A stretch of 64,000 bases of DNA from Cycas panzhihuaensis (GCA_023213395.1 CM041465.1:216139741-216203740); one strand, 5' to 3'; positions 22,912 through 34,734 are shown, counted from the first letter of the stretch. Numbers and translations: made by a program. The notes: generated by a model from the letters alone, not told the origin.

Positions 22912-23059
22912 CATTGGGATAGGCTGATTTAACAACAGAAGAGGTGGACCCAACCTCACTATCTAATGTGATTAAATTATATCAAGGGTCCATTATACAT
23001 TATAAATATTAGTTTATATAGATTTGAAGAAATTGAGGAGATATTACAATGTTTTAACA
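22912..23059 (-). repeat. C1 5' LTR, piece 3 of 3
   Basis: It aligns with about 2023-2170 of the 3' LTR and ends GTTTTAACA. The right TSD TCATC (23060-23064) follows. Confidence 0.9.
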
Positions 23060-23337
23060 TCATCATATCTTTTACACTACTATGTTCAGAGTCATCTCCT
23101 AGATATTCTCTTTCCATGTATGGGGTGGTCTATCCAAAACAAGTTTCTACATTTCTGAGTTATCATTCATATTCTATCTCATGATCAATACAATTATCTC
23201 TCACCATTAATCTATATATTTTAAATGGATGTAATCTTTTCTTAACAATTATAGTTAGGCTCTTATGTGTATCTATATATATATATGTATGTTATATGTA
23301 TGTACATATAAAATTGATCACCTTGCTATTACAAATC

Positions 23338-23340
<3 letters not shown>

Positions 23341-23408
<68 letters not shown>
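23341..23408. repeat. (AT)n microsatellite, left arm
   Basis: About 34 AT units without interruption, at the place where the right arm has TA followed by GA. Confidence 0.95.
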
Positions 23409-23410
<2 letters not shown>

Positions 23411-23634
23411 CAAATGATAGAAAAATAAAGAGAAAAAACAGAGATAAAAATGGCCACAGGTTTCTTTTAAAACCCTCTGGGATTCATGTCAAGGAAGAAA
23501 AAAAGAAGAAGAAAGAAAACATATGAAAAATGCATATTATATTTGGTGTTAAAGCCCTAGAGGAGCTCATTACATTTGCCCTCAGAATCCACTATCCAAT
23601 CTATTGAAGTTTTAATAGACATGTTGTTTGAAAT

Positions 23635-23636
<2 letters not shown>

Positions 23637-23676
<40 letters not shown>

Positions 23677-23684
23677 CACACATA
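23637..23684. repeat. (CA)n microsatellite at palindrome centre
   Basis: About 23 CA units with one AA interruption form the loop between the two arms. Confidence 0.95.
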
Positions 23685-23897
23685 TAATTTCAAACAACAT
23701 GTCTATTAAAACTTCAATAGATTGGATAGTGGATTATGATGGCAAATGTAATGAGATCCTCTAGGCCTTTAACACCAAATATAATATGTATTTTTCATAT
23801 GTTTTTATTTTATTTTTTAACATGAACCCTAGAGGGTTTTAAAAGGAACCTATAGCTATTTTTATCTCTCTTTTTTCTCTTTATTTTTCCATCATAC

Positions 23898-24107
<210 letters not shown>

Positions 24108-24140
24108 TACAATAACAGGGTGATCAATTTTGTATGCATA

Positions 24141-24600
24141 AATACTCCATTTTTATAGAGTCAAAATAGTAACTTATACTTTTACATGCCAAATTTGTAT
24201 AGGCTTATATATGCATCTAAAAAACATGTCCAATATGTTTAAAAAGCTAAAATAAATCTTCTATAAAATACTCATAAGTAGCTTTAAAAGATAAATAATG
24301 GATTATTTTTTTTACCTTTAAACTTGCCCTAAAAAAGAGAATTTTTAAAACAAGAATATATAACTTTTAAATGCATTTCCCCCCCACAAACTTGACTTTA
24401 AACTTGCTCTATTTTTTTTAGAAATTAGTAAATAATCAATCCCAAAAAGCTTTAAAAACTAACCCCATAAGAACATGAATTATTATTTAAAAGACTCATT
24501 AACAAGTCATGAACTAAGTACTAAAAATAGTTCTAAGAAGGCATTGAATTGTTTAAAAAGGGCTCTAAAAATCAATGGACTAGGCTCTAAAATTATCCCT
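24141..24600. other. AT-rich spacer, unassigned
   Basis: No ORF or boundary is seen. It is possibly leader or internal sequence of the minus-strand element whose 5' LTR starts at 24635. Confidence 0.4.
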
Positions 24601-24601
24601 C

Positions 24602-25030
24602 CTAAAGGATTAAACCTTGGTCTCTAATAGTAATTGTTAGAAAATTTGATATAACTTTGATACCATAATATTGAGAGATAGTATGCGAAAGCAATAACAT
24701 TATAATACACCCAATTAGGATATGAAAAATAGATGAGACATGAGTACATGATAGGACAAAGAATACTTAATAAGATGAAATGTATATATATAAATAAAGC
24801 ATAATATATATGGAAGAATGACTAAACTTTATCTTATTCAAAGAATCATGTATAGATTTATAATACAACTTACCTCAAATGGAGCATATTCAAAGTTAAC
24901 CTTTATATATTATCACTTATTCCAAGTGGCACATATAACTAGGTGACTATAATATAAAATTGATAATAATATAAGAGTATAGAAGGGGATTGGTATTATA
25001 TTTGATATAATTAGATATTAATATCTAATA
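24602..25030 (-). mobile_element. Minus-strand copia LTR with degraded PBS
   Basis: The LTR at 24635-25030 (396 bp) reads TGTTAGAAAATTTG to ATATCTAATA (CA decayed). Next to it are a decayed PBS (minus strand TACTATTAGAGACC) and the leader block AAGGTTTAATCC. Both the leader and LTR-internal blocks, such as GTGGCACATATAACTAGGTGA, match the fragment at 22621-22906. No second LTR was recognised. Confidence 0.7.
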
Positions 25031-25064
25031 GTTTTGAGGTGAAACATTGATATTAGGTAAAATA

Positions 25065-25490
25065 TGTAAAGAAAATAATTGAGAGGAATAATGTAATAAT
25101 ATAACTTGAAATAATATGAAAAGTAGATAGATAACTCCAAGTATATCAATAAGGAATAACCAAAGATTCAAGTCTAAGCATAGACCATTTTATTAATCAG
25201 AGTAACAACTAAAGAATTATAAAGAGACCCCAACTCTTTTCTCATCCACTCTTCCAACTTTTTTTTCTTTACATGTGTAGTTATATAAGTATATATAAAC
25301 ATAATTCTATAAGATACTGCTCCATAATTTTACAAATATAATAGGCATAAACTATGGGCTATAAAACACTCCCATAAAGCACATAAAATGTTTTCTCGAA
25401 GACTCTTGCCCTTAGACCCACCCCACAAAGAGGCTTAGGTGTAATACTTATATCCATGTAACACTTGCAAAGTATTTAACACATCTAATA
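25065..25490 (-). repeat. E2 3' LTR
   Basis: 426 bp, plus-strand reading TGTAAAGAAAATAATTGAG to ACATCTAATA. It contains the family block TTCAAGTCTAAGCATAGACC. The minus-strand polypurine tract (AAGTAGGAGAT) lies at 25491-25501. Confidence 0.85.
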
Positions 25491-25501
25491 ATCTCCTACT
25501 T

Positions 25502-27358
25502 GTTGAATACTTTATAAGAAACTTGTATACACTACTACTAATGCCAATGTAAAAAATGCCTATTGCTTTTTCATACCATCTAAACTTTTTTATACTAATA
25601 ACCTTAGTCAATAAGTATGTAGTATTCTCTTATGTACTAACCTTCTATAAGTCTATCTTGTTGGAACCAACCATTTCTCTTACAAAATAGAATTACATAT
25701 TGACATGCTTTGATTTAACATAAAAAGTGGGGTTCTTTGCTAGACAGATTACACTTTGATTATCACAATCTATCCTCATAACTTTCTACTTAAAGCCAAC
25801 ATCTATGTATTATCTCTATAACTAAATTGCTTCCTTGCATGCATGAGTAGCTATCATATACTCTACTTTTGTGCTTAAAAGTAAAACAACCTACTGTCTC
25901 TTGGTCATCTAACTGATTGTATCATAATAAAGGGTAAATACCTCCTACCCAATCAACATTAATAAATCCTTTTAGATCTACTTTTCTACTTTTTATGAGA
26001 ACTTTTTGATAGTAAATTTTATAGTCTAGTATGTCTCACAGATACCTAAAAATCTTTTTTATAGTATCTAAATGCTCTTTACCTAGGTTTGACATGTATT
26101 TACTAATAACTCCTACTACATGGATAATGCCTAGTCAAGTATTGACCATTGCATATATCATACTTCTAACTACAATTGCATATGGGGAAAAGGCCATGTC
26201 CTCAACATCTTGATGAGTTTTTAGGTATTGTGGAATTAATAGCTTAAAACCATCAAGGAAAGAAACATTGACTGGATTACAGTCATACATTCTAAACTGC
26301 TATAATATTATTTCAATATATCATCTTTGGCTTAGATAAATCTTCCTCTTTTTCTTGTCTCTCTTGATTTCAACACCTAAAATAAAATATGTAGCATTGA
26401 GGTCATTCATCTTAAAATAAGATGCTAATTGGGCTTTTGTAGGCTAGTTCAATCTTTTATTATTACCTATTAATAATATATTATGAATATGTAAAGCAAA
26501 GATAATAAAGTAATCACCAACTTGTTTAAAATAGATGAAAAAATCAACCTTATTATGAATGAATCCATTGACAACTATATATGAGTCAAATTTCTAATAC
26601 CATATCCTTAATGACTATTTCAAGCCATATATTAATTTCTTGAACCTGCATATCATATTCTCATTACTTGCAACTTTAGAACCTTTGAGCTATAATATAT
26701 AAATTTTGTTCTCAAGGTCACTGTGATGAAAAGTTATCTTCACATCCATTTGTTATACCTTAATATTATAAGTAATAGTTATAATAGAAGAGGAAACATC
26801 ATCAAAATCTATTCCCTTTACCTAAGAGTAATCCTTTACTATTATCAAATGACCCTTGTACTTTTCCATAGTGCTATCTACTCAAAACTTCTTCTTGAAG
26901 ATCCATTTATTATTAATAAGTTTTCTATTATTTGGTAGATTCACCAAGTCCTATGTTTTATTCTTATCTAAGGCCATCATTTCTTCTTACATGGCATTCT
27001 TCTAGAGTTGGCTCCTTTTTAACTTTAGAACCTCTTGAATAGTACATGGATCTTCACTTGTAATAACTAAAATAAATGAGAAGTGATGAAAGCCTTTAAG
27101 AATATACTTGTCAAGCTATTTTTTCTCATGGGTTGATCTCCTCAAGATGTGCAGTTCTTCAGGTTAGGCCACCTCATCAATTGATTCATCCTTTTTACTT
27201 AACTCATATTTTAATACAAAATATTCATCTCTTATTTTAAGCTGTACTTTCTTAGAGTCTTCCTCCTTTGGTTCTTTATTTTGCTCTAGAGAATTAAACT
27301 TTTATCTAAAGATAACATCATGACTATATGCAACTTCTTATGATTTAGGGTTATAAAG
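25502..27358 (-). pseudogene. E2 reverse transcriptase and RNase H
   Basis: Colinear with the RT/RNase H region of E3 (55672-57540), block for block at nucleotide level. The region matching E3's catalytic LYVDDILL reads LHIHNILL here (about 26460-26500), so both catalytic Asp codons are lost. No open frame of useful length remains. Identification rests mainly on alignment with E3. Confidence 0.75.
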
Positions 27359-27363
27359 ATTAC

Positions 27364-27819
27364 TGAAGAGAAAATATAACTGCATAAGCAATGTAGTAAC
27401 AGAACTCTAAACCATGTAAAGAATAAAATAATATAAACAAACCAAGCACTCAATAAAGAACACCAAGAGATTCATGTCTAAGCATAAGCCTTCTATTTAT
27501 CTAAGAAACAACTAAAGAATTATAGAAATGAATAAATCCCAACTCTTTTCATTGACTAATTAAAGACTTATCTGCAACCATGTTACATGTGCCAATTTTA
27601 TAATACAATGGGCATAAACCACAAGCTGGAAAAGACCCCTATAAGACACCTAAAAAATTTTCTTGGGGGCTTTTGCCCTTGAACCCCCACTTGGGGGGTT
27701 GCTGGCTCCCCAGACCCCCTAGTCGAGGGCCCTACAATAGGCCCTCAAACCCCACAAAGGGGTTTGGGTGTAATACCTATGTCCATGTAACACTTATAAA
27801 GTGTTTAACATATTTAATA
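27364..27819 (-). mobile_element. Solo LTR of family E nested in E2
   Basis: 456 bp, TGAAGAGAAAATATAAC to ACATATTTAATA on the plus strand. It is flanked by ATTAC (27359-27363) and ATTAT (27820-27824), a 5-bp TSD with one transition. E3 runs continuously through the equivalent site (GGTTATAAAACTTGTACCC), which confirms the insertion. It includes a GC-rich block with CCCCCACTTGGGGGG, able to form a hairpin. Confidence 0.9.
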
Positions 27820-27824
27820 ATTAT

Positions 27825-28900
27825 ACCCTTTTACTCCATTACCATAGCCTATGAAAATACACTTTTATGCTTTAAATCAAGTTTTATCCTTTACAATCTA
27901 GGAACATGCATAAAAGCTTCATAATTAAATATTCTAAGATGACCAAGAGATGGTTTCTTACTAGACCACACTTCTTCGAGAATTTTTTCACCAAAGTAAT
28001 TATTGTTGATTTATTTATCAAGTAGTTTGTAGTCATTATAGACTCAACCCATAATTTCTTCTCTAAACTAATAATATTAAGCATATTCTTTGATCTTTAT
28101 AGTAAGGTCCTATTCATCATTTCAATAATTCCATTCTATTATAATGTATAAGGAGTTATCCTTTATCTTGTTATTCCACACTATTTACAAAATTACTCAA
28201 ATTCATTTGAGTAAAACTCATCTCTATTATTTGTTCTTAGCACCTTAATCCTCTTATTAGTCTAACATTTAACCAAGGTTTTGAATTCCTTAAATTTGTT
28301 GAAAGCCTTATATTTTTGTTTAAAAAAGTATAACCATATCTTTCTCAATAAATCATCAATGAATGGGATAAAATACTTGGACTCACCTAAAGAGGGTACA
28401 TCAATAAACCTAAAAATATCATTGTATATTAGTTATAGAATCCCCTTTGCTCTCTTCAAACTAGAAGGAAAACTTATACAATTTTATTTTTCATAAATAT
28501 AATGCTCACATAAATCAAAATCAAAGGAGCTATATTTAGCTATAACTTTAGAGAGTAAATCATAAAAGCCTTTTTCTCTAATATGGCCTAATCTCTTATG
28601 CCATAACATGGCCTTACTAGTTAGTAATTCTTGGGTACCACCTACATTGCTATTACATTCTATAATAACTAAACTACAACTACTAACACTCACTATACTA
28701 ACATCGAGCTTATATAACATTCTACTAACATCGAGCTTATATAACATTCTATATTGGACCTCTCTTACTAACACTATTTCTCCTTGAACTATTCTATAAC
28801 TATCTTTATTGAAAGTTACTTTAATTCCTATATCACCCAATTAATTGATAGATGAAAGGCTCATAGTTAAACCGGGCATATAATTTACATCATAGTTGAT
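27825..28900 (-). pseudogene. E2 integrase
   Basis: The pre-integrase region has GTQELLTSKAMLWHKRLGHIREKGFYDLL. The core is scattered over frames, and EKKLWVESIMTTNYLINKS is the C-terminal end of the core. The DDE residues cannot be followed in one frame. A direct repeat duplicates MLYKLDVS at about 28700-28755. E3 has a single copy. Confidence 0.75.
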
Positions 28901-29317
28901 TTAACCCTTCTATCCCCAAACTAAACCTTCACCCTTTTATGAACTATAATTTTATATGCATAATAGTCCCTAAGAAATACTTCACCTCTATTAATACTTT
29001 TATATTCACAAAACCACTCCCTATAGGGAGTAACATAAAGTGAGGCACTAGAATAAATTAACCAAGGCTTAACATTTGATATCTTACCTAATATAACTAA
29101 ATAAACATCACTATCAACTTCATTAAAGGCCTTTGTTAACCATGAAAGAAGTAGCTTTAAGTGACTCATCCTTGTCAACCTTGGTTCTACATTAGCTCTT
29201 AATATAGTCAACCTTCTTATACCTCTAACATACCACTAGGTCTCTACCTAAAGACTTATAAATTTCTTTAGATTTTAAAAATCTATACCTAAATCTTTGT
29301 TGGTCATGATCCAATAT
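28901..29317 (-). pseudogene. E2 protease and gag C-terminus
   Basis: KISNVKPWLIYSSASLYVTPYREWFCEYKSINRGEVFLRDYY corresponds to E3's LIDSGGSLYITPYREWFCKY (positions given in E3's entry). The catalytic DSG has become YSS. Upstream the gag end can be followed to 29317, where G1 interrupts it. Confidence 0.75.
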
Positions 29318-29371
29318 TATAATATAACCTATATTTCTTAAGCACTAATAAGAAGGAACCAACAAAGGGTT
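29318..29371 (+). repeat. G1 5' LTR, first part
   Basis: 54 bp ending AACAAAGGGTT. It matches the start of the 3' LTR (39262 onward: AAGCACTAGTAAG...CAAAGGGTTAA). F is inserted here; the LTR resumes at 33071. Confidence 0.85.
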
Positions 29372-29694
29372 TGAAAGTTTGAATCAAGGAGATAGAGTGG
29401 AACAGTCCATCAAATAATCAATCCGTTGTAGCATAAACATAATAATCTTTGTATTCAATCCATCTTTGAGAGAGTATTATAAAATGTCTATTAAGAAGAT
29501 GATGTTGATGAACAGTAGGGTTTACAACCCCATAACATAAATATTCGAGAGGAGGACGGGATCCCTCATCAACCTTGAATTCAATTACATTAAAATAATA
29601 CAAAGCATAAAATAAACAAATTTAACTTACCATTAACTTATCCTTAAGTTGTGTGCACCAGGTGGGGGTTAAGTGATGAGCATTAATCCCAACA
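29372..29694 (-). repeat. Element F 3' LTR
   Basis: 323 bp. The minus strand begins TGTTGGGATTAATGCTCATCAC and ends CAAACTTTCA. The polypurine tract TAAGGGGGAGTG lies just inside at 29695-29706. Confidence 0.9.
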
Positions 29695-29706
29695 CACTCC
29701 CCCTTA

Positions 29707-30421
29707 ATGGTCATCACATATATCTTCAAATTTACTTTGAATTTATGGTACATATACTTGAGGAAAACTTTGAGAGAGTGATTGAATACATGTCCTTTAG
29801 CTTTGTCTTTGTCTTCCTTGATGTGATCATTAACCTGTATCATTGTCCTTGTAAAGTAGTTTTTTCAACATAGTATGGTTGAAGTGATCTCCAAGTAGGC
29901 GTGTCTTGCTTCGAATGGAGAAGAGTGACTTCATCTTTTACTTTATCTTATTGATCATTTTTCTTATGATAAACAACCAAATCATAGGTATATACAACAT
30001 CATCAAGTGCAACAATATGATCATCCATTTTATTTGAGTCTTCAACATTAGCCTTTTCAACATAAAACACTTGCTCTATCATATGTCTCATATGTACAAC
30101 ATCATCAACATAGTTAAATTCATTTAAATCTAAGATTTCTCCCATATAAATTGATTTTAGAGTATTCCAAATAGATTTGGATGTAGTTAACTCACTAATA
30201 TTAATGAATACATCATCAATTATTGTGCTAAAGATTAATGCTATGACTTCATTATCCTTTCTTAAGTTTTCTTTAAAATTTTATTCATCTTCTAGGTAAT
30301 CATATTCAATAAATTTCCAAAGGTTATTTGCACTAAGATGTATTTTTAACAAGTCTTTCCAAATATGAAAATTAGTCCCATCAAATATAAGAATTAACAC
30401 ATCATCTAGATATGTTGCCAT
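29707..30421 (-). pseudogene. Element F gag-like reading region
   Basis: The ATG at 30421 opens MATYLDDVLILIFDGTNFHIW, then ANNLWKFIEYDYLEDE and a TAA. NEVIALIFSTIIDDVFINI and TSKSIWNTLKSIYMGEIL follow: a copia gag (DUF4219 then UBN2). The part after that, FNYVDDVVHMRHMIEQVFYVEKANVEDSN... (29948-30145), is open for 65 codons, acidic, and unlike the zinc-knuckle end of gag. I cannot assign it. A DTPTWRSLQPYYVEK segment follows after a stop. The reading region runs up to the polypurine tract. Confidence 0.65.
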
Positions 30422-32730
30422 TTGTAAAACTTTTAGTTCATGAACTCAAATGAATAGATGAAGTCCTTTAATGAATGAATAACATAAAGTAGGAAAGAAA
30501 TACTTTTCAATAAATTCCAACATAAATCTCTTAATCAATGTAGGTAAGTAATGAGATAAAATGCATATCCTTTTAAGATAAATACTTTCCTTTAGGATGG
30601 AACTAAATCAATTAATAATTTTATGTAAACTTTAAAAGTAAAAGGTAAAAGTGAGACAAAGATAATTTGAAATATATATATGATTTTTAAATCAATGACT
30701 TGGTAAATTGCTAACTAAAAATAAGATGGAAAAATACTTCCTTTTAACAATGAAATAAAATACATGTAATTATGTAATCAAATGTCCTTTTGAGTTGAGA
30801 ATGATAAATGCTCCTTGAAGTACTTTGAAAACTTTTTAAAGTTGAAATGGAGTAAAAATAATTCTTCAATTTTAATTCCTTATTAAGAATACAAATATAC
30901 TTAAAAAATAATCTTAAAATGTTCTCCTTGAATTAATGCTTCACAAGGGAAAAATGACCTTAAATAGGTAGTGAATAAACCTTAAGAGTGCTTTAAAATC
31001 AAATTTATACGCTAAAGAATAAAATGAAAGCTTTAGAATAGGGTTAGATTGTACCAGTTTAACATTTTTAATCCAAAGGGGGATCCTTCCCTTTAGGAGG
31101 CCAAAATGGAGTTTAATAGCTATAAAAACTCAATTGTAAGCATCTAAAACAAGTAAAATCTTCCAACAACTAATTAGTATCTTAATGATAAGTAAATATG
31201 CTGAGTTAGAGTGAAAAAGTTTGCTTGAAATATTTAAAAATATGTCCAATTAGGACTAAATAGGAGCCTTAACTTTAAATACTTTAAAGATCTACAAAAC
31301 AATATTAGATTGAAATAAAATATATTTCAATATGAAGAGCATTAAAAACTTTTTCTGACAGATCCAACCATTTGGAAAATGGGCTCTTGGAGCTCAAGAT
31401 ATTAATGAATATATATGAGGACCCTTTTAAGGACTCAAAATAGATCCACAAGGCTTAAATTCTACAAGATTTAAATTATAATTTTGTAGAATAATATGAA
31501 AATAATCATATATAGATTAGAGATTCCTTAGTATGTCTCAAGCTAAAGAAACTCAGAAAAAATTAATTTATTATTGCTAAAAATAGTGAACTAATATAAA
31601 TTAGTTACCTCAATTTTATTAGATTTAAAAAAACTATAAAATATCTTCAAATTAGATTAAAAAATATATACAATCTATAGAAAATTGAAGCATCTTTCCA
31701 ACGGATCTAGCCATTAAAAAATTAGACTCCTAGATCAAAAGTTATAAGTGAAATAATTGAGATAGCTTATTATGAAAAAATAAATTAGAAAAGGGTTTTA
31801 ATAAGCCCCTTTTGGAAAAAAAAAGCCCAATTACATGGAGACTAATATGACCACCAATCAACTAAAGAAGGGTGCTATGACATCAAATATCATTAAAATA
31901 AATTAATTCAAAGTTGTAAAGCTTAACTTTATAAAACATTAATCAAAACATAAATAAATTTAAAAATAAAAAATGTGCAGAGGCTGTGCGCATGTATAAA
32001 ACTTCGTGGAGCTCGTTCTCTTCATACACAACTCAAATTAAGATAAAATTTTAGATAATGCTAGATATCCCTACTATAGATTAAACTCTAAAATTTCATA
32101 AATATTTGATGATCATAGAGAGAGAATGGAGTGATTGATCTCACAAAGGTTATGGAGGATGTACAGACTACGTAGAGCCTGTACAACTCAATGAGAGTCT
32201 AGAATACTTCAAAGATTACTTAGTCTATTTCATATTAGGTCTACACCACTATCACAAAATAGATCAAGTGGAAAATGAATATTGAACAAATAAATAAGAG
32301 GAGGGGCAGTGGGGGTTTTACTACTAGGACGAGTACCCTTGGTTTCAGGAGGGAGATCTCCACATAGATGCAGCGATTTTTTAATCTGTTGAATGTGTTG
32401 CAGAGTTGGTTAAGTGAGGATTCAAATGAATAGCCATATGATGAGGTTTCATAGACTATAGAGTGAGCACTAGGCTGCCAAAGGTCTAGGACCAAGTAGA
32501 ACCTTAAAAAAAATTGGTATAAATAATTAAAACTTTATAAAAATATATGAAAAGGCTAGTATAATTCCCCAAATGTGTTGTGGGCTATATGTAATATTAC
32601 TGGCTACCAAAAATGACTAAAAAACTAAAGAATTAATGCTTTCTAGATAAGAACACTTAAATATTTTAATAAACTATAGTATGAACTATTAAAAAAATAA
32701 ATATATCTCACGTGTCTTTGTCGTAGCCTT
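30422..32730 (-). other. Element F leader, non-coding
   Basis: About 2.3 kb between PBS and gag, AT-rich and without supported ORFs. Motifs of the form GATC(C/T)A(A/G)CCATT recur (about 31365 and 31700), each followed by a GACTCCTAGATC- or GGCTCTTGGAGCTC-like segment. Related motifs occur in J's leader. Confidence 0.55.
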
Positions 32731-32742
32731 ACTCTGATCCCA
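32731..32742 (-). other. Element F primer-binding site
   Basis: The minus strand reads TGGGATCAGAGT beside the 5' LTR, a one-to-two base variant of TGGTATCAGAGC. Confidence 0.75.
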
Positions 32743-32744
32743 AA

Positions 32745-33070
32745 TGAAGGTTTGAATCAAGGAGATAAAGTAGAGTAGTATATCAAGTAATTTATCCATT
32801 ATAACATAAATAGAATAATCATTGTATCCAATCCATCCTTGAGAGAGTATTATAAAATGTCTATTAAGGAGGTGGTGTTGATGAACACTAGGGTTTACAA
32901 CCCCATAGCATAAATATTAGAGAGGAGGGTGAGAGCCCTCCTTAACCTTAAATTCAAATTATATTAAAATAATACAAAACATGAAATAAACAAACTTAAC
33001 TTATTGTTAACTTACCCTTAAGTTGTGTGCACCTAAGGTAGGGGTTAGGTGATGAGCATTAATCCCAACA
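32745..33070 (-). repeat. Element F 5' LTR
   Basis: 326 bp, colinear with 29372-29694. On the plus strand it begins TGAAGGTTTGAATCAAGG and ends ATCCCAACA. Confidence 0.9.
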
Positions 33071-33385
33071 AAGTTAAGAATTAATGTTAGTTATTAAGAT
33101 TTGTGCATGGGTGGCTAAGCTCTCCAATAAGATGTAAGACAACTAAGGTCACCAATAGGATCATAAGGAAGAAGACCCCTACATATCTATTTAAAGGGTC
33201 AAATATCACTTGTACAATATTATTAAGTATTGTTATCTTTTAAAGAGAAAGTGCTTTAGTACTCTCTTTGGTATTCAATTTGTTTATAATCTATGTATAT
33301 ATTTTGTTCTCATTAAGGTGATATTTGGCTTCTATTTTTATTGATCTATATTTACAAGGTTAATTTTCTAAAAGAAAACACTCTA
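33071..33385 (+). repeat. G1 5' LTR, second part
   Basis: It continues the LTR after F, matching 39327-39626. It is followed by the primer-binding site TGATATCAAAGCC (33388-33400), similar to the tRNA-Met type. Confidence 0.85.
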
Positions 33386-33400
33386 AGTGATATCAAAGCC

Positions 33401-34734
33401 AAGTCTGTGATTATGGGAAGCTACTCAATAGGTAAGAAAACTCAAGAATTTTCTTTTTGGCTAGATCAAGTACTCTCTTTGCCCAAGTAGAGATCAAGGA
33501 AAGACCTTCTCTTAGTACTCTCTCCATGGAGATTAAGGAACATAACCAACACCACTTAAGAGTCATGAGGGAAGAGGAATTTCTTCTCCTAGGTAATACC
33601 CAATACTTTATGTTTTTCTTTTATATTCATTTTTAGTTTAGTTTATTTATTTTAATTTTTATGTTAGAGTCATTGGTCTAAGGGTAGATGACTCTGCTTG
33701 GTGGCTACCCTTTCTCCCTCCCACCCCTCATTCTTAGGTAGATGACTCTATGTGGCAACTATCCAAGTAGTTAGGTAGAGATCCTATACTAGGATTCTTT
33801 AAACATAACAAAGATCTATCATTTTGACTAAGTATATCATGGTTTTTTTCCCTCTTATGTGAAGGATTGGAGATAATACTCCTGAACTAAGCCATAGGCT
33901 GAACCTAGCTATAGAATTGTACCTCCATATAGCTTAAGGTATATAGAAGGACCCTTCTAGGTCCTAAATCCTTCTTAGTATAGGCAACCTATTCGCTGCA
34001 GAAGTCCTATAGTATAATGGTTAGCAATTAGCACCACGAAGCTACCTGCCTTGAACTTCTGCATAAGAAGTTTATTGGCAGGCCTATAAGACTAAGCACA
34101 CCTTGTTTAATAGTTGGTAGGACATCTTGTATTACTTACACCCTATTTCACATACTCCACTTTTTGATTAAAGTCTTAAGATATAATATTTAAATAAATA
34201 AATAAAGGGTCACTTCTTAGTCTACAGGGAATTCTAATTTCCAAAATACTACTTGAATCCAAAAATGATTAATATAGTTAGACTCATGATGAAAAAAAAA
34301 AAAAAAACCTCCATTTAGTTATTTTTAAATATACAAGTTCACTGAAAAAAAAGTACCATTAAAATTCATATACCAAATATTGATCACTACGTTGCATTAG
34401 TTAATTTGCATTAGGTTAGTTATTGTAGTCATTTTTTATGCTTCTCAATTCCTAAGTCACTAATGGGCCTCACCACCTCCAACTTACCCTTAAATTTTAT
34501 ATACCCCATTTCAATGAGATTTTTGTGCTTATCTAAGTGGGCTAGGCATCTTGTTTATGTAAATTCTGGGGTCAATAGTCTATAAAGACCTCACATCCCC
34601 CTCTTTTCCCCCTTCTCTTCCTTATAACAACTCCCTAGTTCTTAAATCCTATTCTTTGTTAATCTGTCCCACTTCATCTATTTCCCTTCTTTCTACTCAT
34701 TCCTACGTCTTTAATCCCTTTCTATAGTTTTAAC
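33401..34734 (+). other. G1 leader region
   Basis: Non-coding sequence between PBS and gag. It contains an AGATGACTCT motif twice (about 33685 and 33735) and an A run at about 34291. I see no tRNA or ORF that I would defend. Confidence 0.5.

Larger units (their letters stand above)
1789..23059 (-). mobile_element. Copia element C1, full length, carrying nested insertions
   Basis: Minus-strand Ty1/copia element bounded by a perfect 5-bp TSD, TCATC (1784-1788 and 23060-23064). Its own sequence is 1789-8405 plus 18803-19027 plus 22912-23059, about 7.0 kb. The rest is later insertions in its 5' LTR: element A at 8406-18797 and the J composite at 19028-22906. The order on the minus strand is 5' LTR, PBS, leader, gag, protease, integrase, RT, RNase H, PPT, 3' LTR. 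All coding segments carry many stops. Removing the two insertions restores an LTR colinear with the intact 3' LTR. Confidence 0.9.
29372..33070 (-). mobile_element. Element F, gag-only copia-type element, minus strand
   Basis: 3699 bp with two LTRs (29372-29694 and 32745-33070), PPT, PBS, a long leader and one gag-like reading region. There is no pol. The flanks are GGGTT (29367-29371) and AAGTT (33071-33075). G1's intact 3' LTR has GGGTTAA at the target, so this is a 5-bp TSD with two transitions. It is in the same family as J by LTR start and gag. It is probably non-autonomous and mobilised by a full copia partner. Confidence 0.85.

Noticed and set aside
23296-23764. ORFs with Ile-Tyr and Thr-His repeats
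   Set aside because: They are direct translations of AT and CA microsatellites within the palindrome.
34005-34090. tRNA-like A box (TAGTATAATGGTTAG)
   Set aside because: No B box, no anticodon stem or acceptor pairing could be formed.
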